A program made the position numbers and the translations under genes. This document shows positions 26,448 through 34,846 of a stretch of 64,000 nucleotides of DNA, one piece after another. The notes below the pieces were generated by a model, which did not search any database, was not told the DNA's origin, and saw only the letters and a program-made list of their open reading frames with translations. The stretch is from Sporosarcina cyprini (lineage in GTDB: Bacteria; Bacillota; Bacilli; Bacillales_A; Planococcaceae). The stretch covers positions 83,655-147,654 of the forward strand of contig NZ_JAKMHX010000010.1 of NCBI RefSeq assembly GCF_022048975.1. The letters are read 5' to 3'. Each line of letters starts with the position of its first letter. The first letter of the stretch is position 1.

Positions 26448-26927
26448 ATGCGGAGTATAGTTATAGTCGTAATCAGCTCAGTTGTATTCCTATTTTCAAG
26501 TTTCGTAACTTGGTACGAAGGTTCAGCTCTCTTAGCCAAACCTTGGGAATGGGATCATACAGCGATTTTCACAAGACTGCTGAAAGGTACCATCGAATCA
26601 CCGGATACAATATTGCCAATTGATCACTTCTTCTATGCAGCTAAGTTTTCCCCTTTCTTCCCTTTGCTCATGCTAGTTTCAAGTTTTCTGCTATTGCAGC
26701 AGACCGTCAGCTGGTTGAGTAAAGGAAATCGGCGGACTTTAAGCATTTGTTATGGATTTTCCCTATTCGGTTCCCTTTTGATATTTTTCCTATTAAAGCA
26801 ATCACCGACGTATGGACTCCAATCGCTCTCGTGGTTCTTTCTTGTACTGGCGGTTTTATCAGTTGGACTGATCGTTCATCTCACGTTGGGTAGGAATAAA
26901 ATAATAGGTAAGAAATTATTATCTTGA
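26448..26927 (+). CDS. DUF4306 (YjdJ-like) membrane protein
   Basis: A 159-residue protein with four membrane segments; the first is at about 3-22. After it comes FVTWYEGSALLAKPWEWDHTAIF, a pattern typical of the DUF4306/YjdJ family of Bacillales. AAGGAGG precedes ATG 26448. Function is unknown. It lies just ahead of the MarR-controlled operon but has no clear link to it. Confidence 0.65.
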   Translation: MRSIVIVVISSVVFLFSSFVTWYEGSALLAKPWEWDHTAIFTRLLKGTIESPDTILPIDHFFYAAKFSPFFPLLMLVSSFLLLQQTVSWLSKGNRRTLSICYGFSLFGSLLIFFLLKQSPTYGLQSLSWFFLVLAVLSVGLIVHLTLGRNKIIGKKLLS

Positions 26928-26954
26928 ATTCGAGGTAAAACTCTTGCAAAACTA

Positions 26955-26974
26955 TCACTTGAGTAGTAAAGTGA
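26955..26974. promoter_or_regulatory. MarR operator 1
   Basis: TCACTTGA-GTAG-TAAAGTGA is a 20-bp imperfect palindrome (8+4+8, one mismatch). It lies 27 bp before the MarR start. A near-identical site lies before the dioxygenase gene. Confidence 0.65.
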
Positions 26975-27001
26975 AGCTAAGGAAAGGGAGTGATGAACCA
27001 T

Positions 27002-27445
27002 ATGCAAAGAAATACACGCGGGTCATTAATCTGGCTGCGGCTGACTCGATTCACCCATCAAAGCAATTTGCTATCGAATGAATTTTTAAAGCCATACGAT
27101 TTAACAACCGCTCAGTTTGATGTACTCATGCAGATTTCGACGTACGAACCCTTAACACAAAGTGAGTTGGCTGAGAAGGTGACCGTGACACAAGGTGGTA
27201 TTTCGCGTATGCTCGCTCGCCTGGAGAAAGAAGGACTCATTGAACGCAAGCAGGATTGGAAGACTAAAACGATTTCATTAACAAATAAAGGCCGAAACAA
27301 ATTAGAAAATGCCTTTGATGCTCAGCTTGCATTCCAGTCTTCGTTTTTCGATGAATGTTTATCGGAGGAAGAGAAGAAAACGTTATTTACGCTCATGTCA
27401 CGTGTCCATAAAAACAGTGAACAAAAGAAATTGCCGGATCGGTAA
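27002..27445 (+). CDS. MarR-family repressor, MhqR-like
   Basis: A 147-residue winged-helix regulator. The recognition helix region is [27 protein letters not shown] (about 52-78), followed by the wing ([16 protein letters not shown]). It precedes a ring-cleaving dioxygenase, a flavin monooxygenase and an FMN reductase, the same company as Bacillus MhqR, which is inactivated by quinones and electrophiles. The start is uncertain: ATG 27002 fits homologue length, while GTG/ATG at 26990/26993 are closer to GGGAG. Confidence 0.86.
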   Translation: MQRNTRGSLIWLRLTRFTHQSNLLSNEFLKPYDLTTAQFDVLMQISTYEPLTQSELAEKVTVTQGGISRMLARLEKEGLIERKQDWKTKTISLTNKGRNKLENAFDAQLAFQSSFFDECLSEEEKKTLFTLMSRVHKNSEQKKLPDR

Positions 27446-27458
27446 TTTTTTTAACACA

Positions 27459-27478
27459 TCACTTGATTAGTCAAATGA
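27459..27478. promoter_or_regulatory. MarR operator 2
   Basis: TCACTTGA-TTAG-TCAAATGA is a 20-bp imperfect palindrome with the same half-sites as the site before the MarR gene. It lies between the MarR stop and the dioxygenase ribosome binding site, so the repressor probably controls an internal promoter too. Confidence 0.65.
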
Positions 27479-27495
27479 AAAAGGAGGAACATACC

Positions 27496-28440
27496 ATGTA
27501 TCCAATTCCAGGCCATCACCACATTTCAATGATTACGAAAAACGCCAAGCAAAATAATCGTTTTTACCGCGACATACTTGGGTTGCGCCGGGTGAAGCTG
27601 ACGGTGAATCAAGATGATCCATCGATGTATCACTTATTTTACGGAGACAAAACAGGCAGTCCCGGCACGGAGTTATCCTTTTTTGAAATGCCGTTTGTAG
27701 GCAGCACGCACCGAGGAACGAATGCCATTACACAAATCGGTTTGCTTATTCCCTCTGAAGCGAGTTTAACTTTTTGGAAATCCCGTTTTGAAGAATTTGG
27801 TGTAAAACATAGCGACATCACAACATACGTCAACCGCCCTGCCCTGCACTTTGAAGATGCAGAGGGTTTGCGCATGGTGCTGATGCCATCAGATGGACAA
27901 AAAATCGACCACTGGGAAACATGGGAACAATCTTCCGTCCCTGCTGAACATCAAATCCAAGGCATGGGGCCGGTCGAAATCACAGTGCGCCGACTCGATA
28001 AGATAGGACGCACGCTTACGGACATATTTGGTTATACCGAAATATCGCGTTCGGAAGAAGAAGCTATTTATCAATCAATTAACGGTGAACTGTTCGGCGA
28101 AATCGTCGTAAAAGCTATGGATGGACCTGCCGAAAAACCGGGGCGTGGCAGCATTCATCATCTGGCGATTCGTGTACAAGATGAAGAAGCGCTCGCCTAT
28201 TACGATGAGCTAGTGCGAGCAAGCGGCTTTCTTTCTTCTGGCATCGTGGATCGGTTTTATTTCAAAAGCTTATACTTCCGCGAATCAAACGGCATTTTAT
28301 TTGAAATTGCTACGGATGGACCTGGGTTCACAATCGACGGGCGGATCGAAACACTCGGTGAAAAATTGGACTTGCCGCCATTTTTAGAGGGACGCCGCCA
28401 CGAAATCGAACAAAAACTACAACCCATTGAGGAGGAATAG
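27496..28440 (+). CDS. mhqO: Ring-cleaving (glyoxalase-fold) dioxygenase, MhqO-like
   Basis: A 314-residue protein with two vicinal-oxygen-chelate domains. Metal ligands are visible as His in PGHHHISM (about 7-9), His in SIHHLAIRV (about 219-220) and Glu in GILFEIATDGPG (about 271). MhqO/MhqA proteins cleave or detoxify hydroquinone- or catechol-type compounds. AAGGAGG sets the start at ATG 27496. It begins the operon dioxygenase - LLM oxidoreductase - FMN reductase, with only a 2-bp gap to the next gene. Confidence 0.88.
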   Translation: MYPIPGHHHISMITKNAKQNNRFYRDILGLRRVKLTVNQDDPSMYHLFYGDKTGSPGTELSFFEMPFVGSTHRGTNAITQIGLLIPSEASLTFWKSRFEEFGVKHSDITTYVNRPALHFEDAEGLRMVLMPSDGQKIDHWETWEQSSVPAEHQIQGMGPVEITVRRLDKIGRTLTDIFGYTEISRSEEEAIYQSINGELFGEIVVKAMDGPAEKPGRGSIHHLAIRVQDEEALAYYDELVRASGFLSSGIVDRFYFKSLYFRESNGILFEIATDGPGFTIDGRIETLGEKLDLPPFLEGRRHEIEQKLQPIEEE

Positions 28441-28442
28441 GC

Positions 28443-29498
28443 ATGGAACAATATCGTATCAATCCATCAAACGGCATGGAATTTGGACTATATTCTCTAG
28501 GCGACCACATTCCTAACCCGCTAACGGGCGACCGGGTGTCCGCCCAGCAGCGAATTCATGAATTAATTGAAGCAGCCAAGCTAGCTGAACAAGCTGGAAT
28601 CAATGTGTTCGGTGTTGGCGAAAGCCATCAAACGTACTTCACAACGCAAGCCCATACGGTCGTGCTTGGAGCTATCGCCCAAGCGACAACTGACATTAAA
28701 ATTACGAGCTCCGCTACTGTATTAAGTGTGTCGGACCCAGTCCGTGTCTATGAGGATTTTGCCACCATTGACTTGATTTCAGGGGGACGTGCAGAAATCG
28801 TTGCCGGACGTGGCTCCCGGGTTGGAGCTTACCACTTGCTCGGAGTAGATTTACAGGATTACGAGGAGATTTTTGAAGAGAAATTAGAGCTTCTTAAGAA
28901 GATTAATGAAGAGGAACGGGTAACATGGCAAGGCGATTTCCGTCCTCCTCTTCAAAACGCACAGATCCTGCCGCAACCTGTAAACGGATCACTCCCCATC
29001 TGGCGCGCAGTCGGCGGACCGCCTGCCAGTGCCATTAAAGCCGGGTATATGGGGATTCCGATGATGCTGACGACTTTAGGGGGACCAGCCATCAATTTCA
29101 AACACTCTGTTGACGCTTACCGTGAGGCGGCAGAACAAAGCGGTTTTGATCCCGCAACATTGCCAATCGCCACAACGAGCTTGTTCTATGTCGCAGACAC
29201 AACAAAAGAAGCGTTGCAAGGCATGTATCCTCATATTAATGGCGGTTTCCTTGCCATTCGTGGGGGAGGCTATCCAAAACAGCAATTTGCTCAAGCTCCT
29301 GATACACGTGATGCCTTAATGGTTGGCAGCAAGGAGCAAATCATTGAAAAGCTTCTGTATCAATATGAACTGTATGGCATGCAGCGCTTCATGGCACAAA
29401 TTGATTTTGGCGGAGTGCCATTCGATAAGATCATGAAAAACATTGAAATCATTGGAACGGATATCATACCGGCGATTAAAAAATATACTGCCAAATAA
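28443..29498 (+). CDS. LLM-class flavin-dependent oxidoreductase
   Basis: A 351-residue bacterial-luciferase-like TIM-barrel protein. Family features include FGLYSLGDH near the N-terminus, GVGESHQTYF, ITSSATVLSVSDPVRVYEDFATIDLISGGRAEIVAGRGS and WRAVGG. It would use reduced FMN, probably from the FMN reductase encoded 14 bp downstream, to oxygenate or reduce an aromatic/quinone compound. GAGGAAT precedes ATG 28443. The substrate is unknown. Confidence 0.88.
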   Translation: MEQYRINPSNGMEFGLYSLGDHIPNPLTGDRVSAQQRIHELIEAAKLAEQAGINVFGVGESHQTYFTTQAHTVVLGAIAQATTDIKITSSATVLSVSDPVRVYEDFATIDLISGGRAEIVAGRGSRVGAYHLLGVDLQDYEEIFEEKLELLKKINEEERVTWQGDFRPPLQNAQILPQPVNGSLPIWRAVGGPPASAIKAGYMGIPMMLTTLGGPAINFKHSVDAYREAAEQSGFDPATLPIATTSLFYVADTTKEALQGMYPHINGGFLAIRGGGYPKQQFAQAPDTRDALMVGSKEQIIEKLLYQYELYGMQRFMAQIDFGGVPFDKIMKNIEIIGTDIIPAIKKYTAK

Positions 29499-29512
29499 CG
29501 AGGGGGATTCAA

Positions 29513-30079
29513 ATGAAAATTGTTGTTTTGGCCGGCTCTATTGTAGGCTCAAAAACAAGGACGGCTGCAGTAACTACAGTTGAGATGCTTCAAAATAAAT
29601 ACCCGCAGCATGAAGTTACCTTACTTGATTTAGCCGACTATACAGTCGAATTCAGTGACGGTCGCAATTACTTTGAATACGACGGAGATACCAAATTGGT
29701 TGCCGAGACAGTTATGGGGGCTGACGCCATTATACTTGGTACACCTACATTCCAAGCATCCATCCCCGCCACTCTAAAGAATATTTTTGACCTGCTGCCT
29801 GTCAATGCCTTCCGGGACAAAGTCGTAAGCATGATCGTCACAGCAGGCACTTCCAAGCATTACTTGATGGTCGAGCAACAATTAAAACCGATTTTAGCCT
29901 ATATGAAGGCGCACATCGTACCCACGTATGTCTTTATTGAAGAAAAAGACTTTTTACGCAAAGAAATTGTCAATGACGATGTCCTGTTTCGTTTAGAACG
30001 TCTAGTGGAGGATACCGTATGGACGGTGGAAGCGTTCGAGGGTATCCGCATGAAACAAGATGAAGAATATGATTTCTAA
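29513..30079 (+). CDS. NAD(P)H-dependent FMN reductase
   Basis: A 188-residue flavodoxin-fold reductase. It has the N-terminal phosphate loop VVLAGSIVGSKTRTA, GADAIILGTPTFQASIPATLKNIFDLLP and VSMIVTAGTSKHY, all typical of the SsuE/ArsH-like FMN_red family. It probably supplies FMNH2 to the preceding LLM oxidoreductase. GAGGGGG precedes ATG 29513. Last gene of the MarR operon, followed by a terminator. Confidence 0.88.
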   Translation: MKIVVLAGSIVGSKTRTAAVTTVEMLQNKYPQHEVTLLDLADYTVEFSDGRNYFEYDGDTKLVAETVMGADAIILGTPTFQASIPATLKNIFDLLPVNAFRDKVVSMIVTAGTSKHYLMVEQQLKPILAYMKAHIVPTYVFIEEKDFLRKEIVNDDVLFRLERLVEDTVWTVEAFEGIRMKQDEEYDF

Positions 30080-30084
30080 GCATT

Positions 30085-30123
30085 AAGGGAATTGATCGGG
30101 ATGTTCTTCTGGTCAATTCCCTT
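30085..30123 (+). terminator. Terminator of the MarR-controlled operon
   Basis: AAGGGAATTGATC (30085-30097) pairs with GGTCAATTCCCTT (30111-30123), with a T-rich tail. Confidence 0.7.
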
Positions 30124-30165
30124 TCTTGTGGACCCGCATTTTAAATTGAGTTTACCTGTCTCTAG

Positions 30166-30471
30166 AATTACGATAGCCGATGCTTTGAATCGGATGGAGT
30201 CTCCATTTCTTCATGTATACTCACAATCATTCACCCGCATCGCCAGCTAGAAAATTACTCCTTACTTGATTGTAACTCATCTCCTATCCTCTGCCTGCAA
30301 ATTTTGGAACTTTCATGCCAACTAGCCGTACTATTACTACAACGATTATTTGGACCACACATTAGCTCTTTTGGTCAGTCATTTTATTTTTCATTACAAA
30401 GTAGAGTTCCTAAAATAGAAGTATATAAATTTCCTTTTGATGTAAGTAATGAAGAGATGATAGTTGGATAA
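30166..30471 (+). other. Start-less open frame, possible gene remnant
   Basis: About 100 codons are open in one frame from 30166 to the TAA at 30469-30471. There is no ATG near the beginning and no ribosome binding site. The last half reads like protein (LLLQRLFGPHISSFGQ and VPKIEVYKFPFDVSNEEM). I do not recognise it; it may be the 3' part of a lost gene. The rest of 30124-30600 shows nothing. Confidence 0.25.
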
Positions 30472-30605
30472 TTGCCTTGATCTGTAATAAAGGCATTGAA
30501 AAAGCAGCCATCAACTTGGTGCAGATGGAGTTTGTGTTGGCAAGTTCGTAATGAGTTATGAGATCTGGATTGCTGAAATCCCTACTGAAAAGGAGTGAAT
30601 TTCCT

Positions 30606-31361
30606 GTGACAAAATTAGATGCAAACTCTCAATACATTCGGTCCGTCCGCTTGCGGCAGGAACAACTGCCCCACGGCACATTTCCCTTTACCCTGCCCTT
30701 TGTACGTAACTTAAATGAACTGCAGCTTCACCCGAACATTACGTATATTATCGGGGAGAATGGAATGGGAAAATCCACTTTGCTGGAAGGGATCGCGGTT
30801 GCGTATGGCTTTAATCCAGAGGGCGGTACGTTGAATTTTAATTTCTCCAGTTTTGATTCGCATTCGCCATTAGATCAATACTTGCAACTAGTAAGAGGAG
30901 TTGAGAGGCCGGCAGATCATTTCTTCTTCCGTGCCGAAAGTTTTTACAACGTGGCCACTAATATTGAGGAATTGGATCGACAGTTAACCTCTGCTCCTCC
31001 AATTATCAATTCGTACGGAGGCGTGTCACTGCACGAGCAATCGCATGGAGAATCCTTTTTTGCCGTTTTTAGAGAACGGTTCGGTGGAAATGGCTTGTAT
31101 ATTCTGGATGAACCGGAAGCCGCATTGTCTCCCCTGCGGCAAATTTCTTTACTCGCACGCATGAATGAACTCGTTTTAGAAGGGTCCCAGTTCATCATAT
31201 CCACTCACTCCCCGATCGTCATGGCGCATCCGCTCTCCAAAATACTACAAATTACAGAAGACGGGATGCACGAAACGACGTTGGAGGAAACTGAACACTA
31301 TTCAATCATGAAACAGTTTTTTGACGACAAAGATCGTTTGCTTCATCATCTTTTTCAATAG
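30606..31361 (+). CDS. AAA/ABC-type ATPase (COG3910-like)
   Basis: A 251-residue stand-alone ATPase of the SMC/RecF-like ABC group. Walker A is GENGMGKST, the degenerate signature is HEQSHGESFFAVF, Walker B is GLYILDEPEAALSP, and the switch is STHSPIVMAHP. There is no membrane partner nearby, so it is unlikely to be a transporter. Function unknown. GTG 30606 is chosen because AAAGGAG lies 10 bases upstream; the frame is open back to 30558 without a ribosome binding site. A strong terminator follows. Confidence 0.85.
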   Translation: MTKLDANSQYIRSVRLRQEQLPHGTFPFTLPFVRNLNELQLHPNITYIIGENGMGKSTLLEGIAVAYGFNPEGGTLNFNFSSFDSHSPLDQYLQLVRGVERPADHFFFRAESFYNVATNIEELDRQLTSAPPIINSYGGVSLHEQSHGESFFAVFRERFGGNGLYILDEPEAALSPLRQISLLARMNELVLEGSQFIISTHSPIVMAHPLSKILQITEDGMHETTLEETEHYSIMKQFFDDKDRLLHHLFQ

Positions 31362-31384
31362 GAATCAACTCGTTATAGAACACC

Positions 31385-31417
31385 GGACAACCTTCTATTC
31401 AAGGTTGTCCTTTTTTT
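31385..31417 (+). terminator. Terminator after the AAA ATPase
   Basis: Perfect 10-bp stem GGACAACCTT (31385-31394) with AAGGTTGTCC (31401-31410), then seven T. Confidence 0.85.
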
Positions 31418-31434
31418 GGTTGTCAGCCCCGGAG

Positions 31435-31800
31435 TGGCGTTTTTTTATTGGAATGAAGTGTAGGACAAGTTCATTTGGACCGGAAAAATTGGCGAGTCGG
31501 TGGTAACGGGGCGAGAAACGGTGGTAATCGTGTGAGAGACGGTGGTAATGGGGCGCAGGGCGGTGGTAAAGTAGCGAGAGTCGGTGGTAACGCCTTTCAA
31601 CTCGGTGGTAAAGCGGGAGGCCGTTTTTTATTGGAATGAAGTGTGGGACAAGTTCATTTGGACCGGAAAAATTGGCGAGTCGGTGGTAATGGGGCGAGAA
31701 ATGGTGATAATCGTGTGAGAGACGGTGGTAATGGGGCGCAAGTCGGTGGTAAAGTACCGAGAGACGGTGGTAACACCATTCAACTCGGTGGTAAGGCAGT
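31435..31800. repeat. Periodic word array 2: CGGTGGTAA, 2 x 6 copies at 21-bp spacing
   Basis: CGGTGGTAA begins at 31498, 31519, 31540, 31561, 31582, 31603 and again at 31681, 31702 (variant TGGTGATAA), 31723, 31744, 31765, 31786. Every step within a block is exactly 21 bp. The two six-word blocks are a 183-bp segmental duplication. Spacer order is the same in both, and each block is preceded by the same leader (GAATGAAGTG, GGACAAGTTCATTTGGACC). The array lies between convergent genes. An ORF at 31725-31943 is an artefact. Confidence 0.92.
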
Positions 31801-31856
31801 GGGTGCTGTTTTATTATTGTGAACCGGTCGTATTTCCCTGCAAAGCTGCCAAGTCG

Positions 31857-31949
31857 CTATCACCGGCTAAATCACTTCTATCACCGCCTGAAACAAGTCT
31901 ATCACCGGCTAAACCGCTTCTATCACCGCCTAAATTGAATTGATCACCA
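31857..31949. repeat. Periodic word array 3: CTATCACCG x4-5 at 21-bp spacing
   Basis: CTATCACCG starts at 31857, 31878, 31899 and 31920, and a variant TGATCACCA at 31941, all 21 bp apart. The word resembles the reverse complement of the neighbouring array's word variant (GGTGATA), so arrays 2 and 3 may face each other. Confidence 0.85.
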
Positions 31950-32065
31950 CTTGACTACAATTCATGCTTCCCAACGGAGGCACGTCCCCGTCTTCCATCC
32001 CAGAGTTAGTGAGAAACCATAGAAAACGCCTGAAAGTCGAAGGTCATCCCCCAAGACGTTGGAAC

Positions 32066-32113
32066 CTTTCACCGCCAGGCTTGTCTTTTCACCGTACCTC
32101 CACGCTTACACCG
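32066..32113. repeat. Possible decayed short word array (TTTCACCG)
   Basis: CTTTCACCG at 32066, TTTTCACCG at 32086 and CTTACACCG at 32105, spaced 20 and 19 bp. Only three imperfect copies, so this is tentative. Confidence 0.35.
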
Positions 32114-32127
32114 CAATGCTCGGCTTG

Positions 32128-32964
32128 CTAGCACTTCGTGGAGGTTTCCTTATCCAATTCATCATAGAAATCAGCGGAAACGATGCGTTGCCATTTTAGA
32201 GTGAAGACGAGGGAGGATTTGTGCAAGATAAGCATGAGAGCACCGGCTAACAGGCGGTCGTATTTCGATTGGACGGGGAGCTGTAAGGAGTCCAGGAAGC
32301 CAGGACCGCAAAGATGGGCGACGAGTTGGAGCAAGAATGGGTTATGGGCATTTTCGAAAAAAGCGGATGCCACAAATAGCAAACAGGCGGGCATGATGGC
32401 CAAGCCGCTCCAAAACGCATACTTTTTCATTTTACATGCACACAAGCGCAGCAACGGATCAGGTGAAGCGAGTGGCCGCCACATGCCGAATGATAGTAAG
32501 AAGAGAAGAAGCAGATAGCTCTTTTGAAGAACGGGATATGCCACAAGGATGGATAGAATGCTGGGAATATGGTACAGAAGAAAAAGGATGGAGAAGGTGT
32601 AGAGGAATTCTAATGAAGTGAAAGGGATTGAGGGCCACCATGCAGGCCTCGTTTTTATTATGAAATCATGCCACGGTACCGGGATGCTCAGCATCAGCAA
32701 AGGCGGCACGAAGAAGAACAGCACGCTCATCTGCGCCATGTGCAAGGTGAAGGAGATATGGTTGAGTGTCGCGAAGGGGCTTCCGAGCATGAGAAACAAA
32801 AGAAGGCATCCCAGGGAAAAGGAGATGGGCTGCATGCGCACCACTTCGTTTTTTCCAAATCGATGCAATAGAAAGCTGTATAAAACAGCAAGGCCTGTCA
32901 GGATGATCAACCAGTGCCAGCGCCATGTCAGGTTTTCGAGGAGCAGCATGTCGAGCAGGCTCAA
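32128..32964 (-). CDS. ctaG: Cytochrome c oxidase assembly protein CtaG (caa3 type)
   Basis: A 278-residue membrane protein with seven segments and the caa3_CtaG family patterns: FSLGCLLLFLMLGSPFATLNHISFTLHMAQMSVLFF, with His residues in HISFTLHM, and a C-terminal AGALMLILHKSSL. CtaG is needed for formation of active caa3 oxidase, probably through copper delivery. The start appears to be TTG 32964 behind GGAAAGGGGG; ATG 32949 is an alternative. It is monocistronic here and not linked to cta structural genes. Confidence 0.88.
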   Translation of the reverse strand: MSLLDMLLLENLTWRWHWLIILTGLAVLYSFLLHRFGKNEVVRMQPISFSLGCLLLFLMLGSPFATLNHISFTLHMAQMSVLFFFVPPLLMLSIPVPWHDFIIKTRPAWWPSIPFTSLEFLYTFSILFLLYHIPSILSILVAYPVLQKSYLLLLFLLSFGMWRPLASPDPLLRLCACKMKKYAFWSGLAIMPACLLFVASAFFENAHNPFLLQLVAHLCGPGFLDSLQLPVQSKYDRLLAGALMLILHKSSLVFTLKWQRIVSADFYDELDKETSTKC

Positions 32965-33044
32965 AAGCAGAATTCCCCCTTTCCTTTATGACTATCCTAT
33001 TCTATGACTGTAGCACTTATTTATTTCATGGCCCTAGAGCGATA

Positions 33045-33076
33045 AAAAAAGACACGCCTCCTAGGGGAGACGTGCC
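33045..33076 (-). terminator. Terminator after the GMC oxidoreductase
   Basis: On the minus strand GGCACGTCTCC and GGAGGCGTGTC form an 11-bp stem with two G-T pairs, followed by a seven-T run. Confidence 0.75.
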
Positions 33077-33085
33077 TGCCTTTGA

Positions 33086-34831
33086 TCATACCGTGCTGCT
33101 TTCGTGCTTACGCTCAGCCAATTGGCCGCCATTCTTCAAATACAATTCGATGCCTTCTGCCGCCCGGTATGCGAGAGCGCCAATTGTCGCGGTCGGATGG
33201 TGGCCGGCGAATTGAGGGAAAGCGGAGCCGCCGACGACGAACAGGTTGTCAACGTCCCACATTTGCAAGTAATTGTTTACAGCGGATGTTGCCGGGTCGG
33301 CTCCCATGATCACACCTCCGGCATAGTGCCCGCCGTCATACACATGGTCGAACTCCTGCGGAACCTCATCCTCGTCAATAATGTCCGCGCCCATGGCCTC
33401 CATGATTTCCCGGCATTTTTCAATACCGAACTTGGCGATGTTGCGGTCTTGGTCCGTATACCGATTCGTGATTCGCAGCAACGGATCGCCGTATTCATCT
33501 TTATACGTCGGATCAAGGCTCGTATAATTATGCCACCACGACATAATGGCAGACGTATACCATACGATTAGCGAGCGATTGGTATAGAAAATGGAGTTTT
33601 TCTTGAATTCCGGACCCCATGTCGGTGTTCCCTTTGGCACGTGGTTTCCAGCGATGGCGCCTTGTCCATATTGACGCATCTCGATGCCGCCGCCATTGAT
33701 GAAGTCTAGATTTGTATGATCGAAATTATCACCTGCAAAATCACCGAGTGTGCCGCCTAACGCCCCAGCTCCCGCGTAATAATTGAACTTTTTATTTTTA
33801 AAGTACCCTCTTGCCCCTAGGAACGTAATGCCAAACTGGCCATTGAAATTCCGGCCAATGACTCCTTTTCTCGTGTTCGGGTCATAAGGCTGGCCGATGC
33901 CTGACAGGAAGAGCAACCGGTTATTCGTAATAGAGAATGCTGCCAGCACGACTACATCCGCAGGCTGTTCAAACTCTTCACCCGTCATTGTATCTACATA
34001 GAGGACTCCTGTCGCCTTACCTCCTTTATAGAGAACACGCCGCACATTAGCGGATACCCTTGCCTCATAATTCCCTGTCTTCATAGCTGTCGGTAATACT
34101 GTGACAAGCGGGTCTGATTTGGCCCCGAAGTCACATCCATACTGCGTGCAAAATGAACAATACATACAAGCGTTCATCGCCTCGCCGTCCGGATTCGTAT
34201 AAGATTGCGATAGATTTCCTGCAGGTACTTGATAAGGGTGATAGCCCAGCTTCTTTGCCGCTTCTTTAAACAACTTGATCGGAACAGATTCCTTCATAGG
34301 CGGATTTGGATAATCACTCGACCGTTGCGGTCCCAGCGGGTCAGGTTCTCCGGAAATTCCTGCCGTCTTCTCCCACTTATCGTAGTATTTATCCATTTGC
34401 TCATACGTGATGCCCCAATCCTGGATCGTCATGCCTTCCGGGATTTTATCCTTGCCGTATCTCTCAATCGTTTTAGTACGAATTTCAAAATCGTACGGCT
34501 TCCAACGATACGTGGCACCCGCCCAGTGGACACTTCCGCCGCCAAGATCGGTCCCTGCCATGAATTCATGGCGTGTCCGCACTGGCAATGCAACCTCGTC
34601 AAGATAATTCCGTGATGTAATCGTTTCAGACGACAGATTCTGCATCATTTCATAACGATTCGTATAGCGAAGTTCATCTTTCACGCCGATATAGTCTTCA
34701 CGAACTTGATTCTTACCGCGCTCCAATCCAACCACCTTATAGCCTGCCTTCGACAATTCCGCCGCAATGACCCCGCCTGCCCAGCCAGTTCCCACGACAA
34801 CTACATCCACTTTTTTCAACTTTGTTACCAT
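33086..34831 (-). CDS. GMC-family FAD oxidoreductase (gluconate/sorbitol dehydrogenase-like large subunit)
   Basis: A 581-residue flavoprotein. The N-terminal Rossmann FAD motif is VVVGTGWAGGVIAAEL (about 10-25), with GGGSVHWAGATYRW near residue 95 and the C-terminal catalytic-His region GHHPTATIGALAYRAAEGI. It contains a four-cysteine stretch CMYCSFCTQYGCDFG, as in membrane gluconate dehydrogenase-type large subunits. Its partner, 15 bp upstream, is a Tat-exported subunit-3-like protein, so the complex is probably carried across the membrane by piggy-back Tat export. The oxidised sugar or alcohol is unknown. Confidence 0.87.
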   Translation of the reverse strand: MVTKLKKVDVVVVGTGWAGGVIAAELSKAGYKVVGLERGKNQVREDYIGVKDELRYTNRYEMMQNLSSETITSRNYLDEVALPVRTRHEFMAGTDLGGGSVHWAGATYRWKPYDFEIRTKTIERYGKDKIPEGMTIQDWGITYEQMDKYYDKWEKTAGISGEPDPLGPQRSSDYPNPPMKESVPIKLFKEAAKKLGYHPYQVPAGNLSQSYTNPDGEAMNACMYCSFCTQYGCDFGAKSDPLVTVLPTAMKTGNYEARVSANVRRVLYKGGKATGVLYVDTMTGEEFEQPADVVVLAAFSITNNRLLFLSGIGQPYDPNTRKGVIGRNFNGQFGITFLGARGYFKNKKFNYYAGAGALGGTLGDFAGDNFDHTNLDFINGGGIEMRQYGQGAIAGNHVPKGTPTWGPEFKKNSIFYTNRSLIVWYTSAIMSWWHNYTSLDPTYKDEYGDPLLRITNRYTDQDRNIAKFGIEKCREIMEAMGADIIDEDEVPQEFDHVYDGGHYAGGVIMGADPATSAVNNYLQMWDVDNLFVVGGSAFPQFAGHHPTATIGALAYRAAEGIELYLKNGGQLAERKHESSTV

Positions 34832-34846
34832 ATCGAATACCTCCCC

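Noticed and set aside
31435..31950. Plasmid-type iterons / replication origin
   Set aside because: The 21-bp period resembles iterons, but there is no rep gene, no DnaA boxes recognised, and the context is ordinary chromosome between convergent genes.
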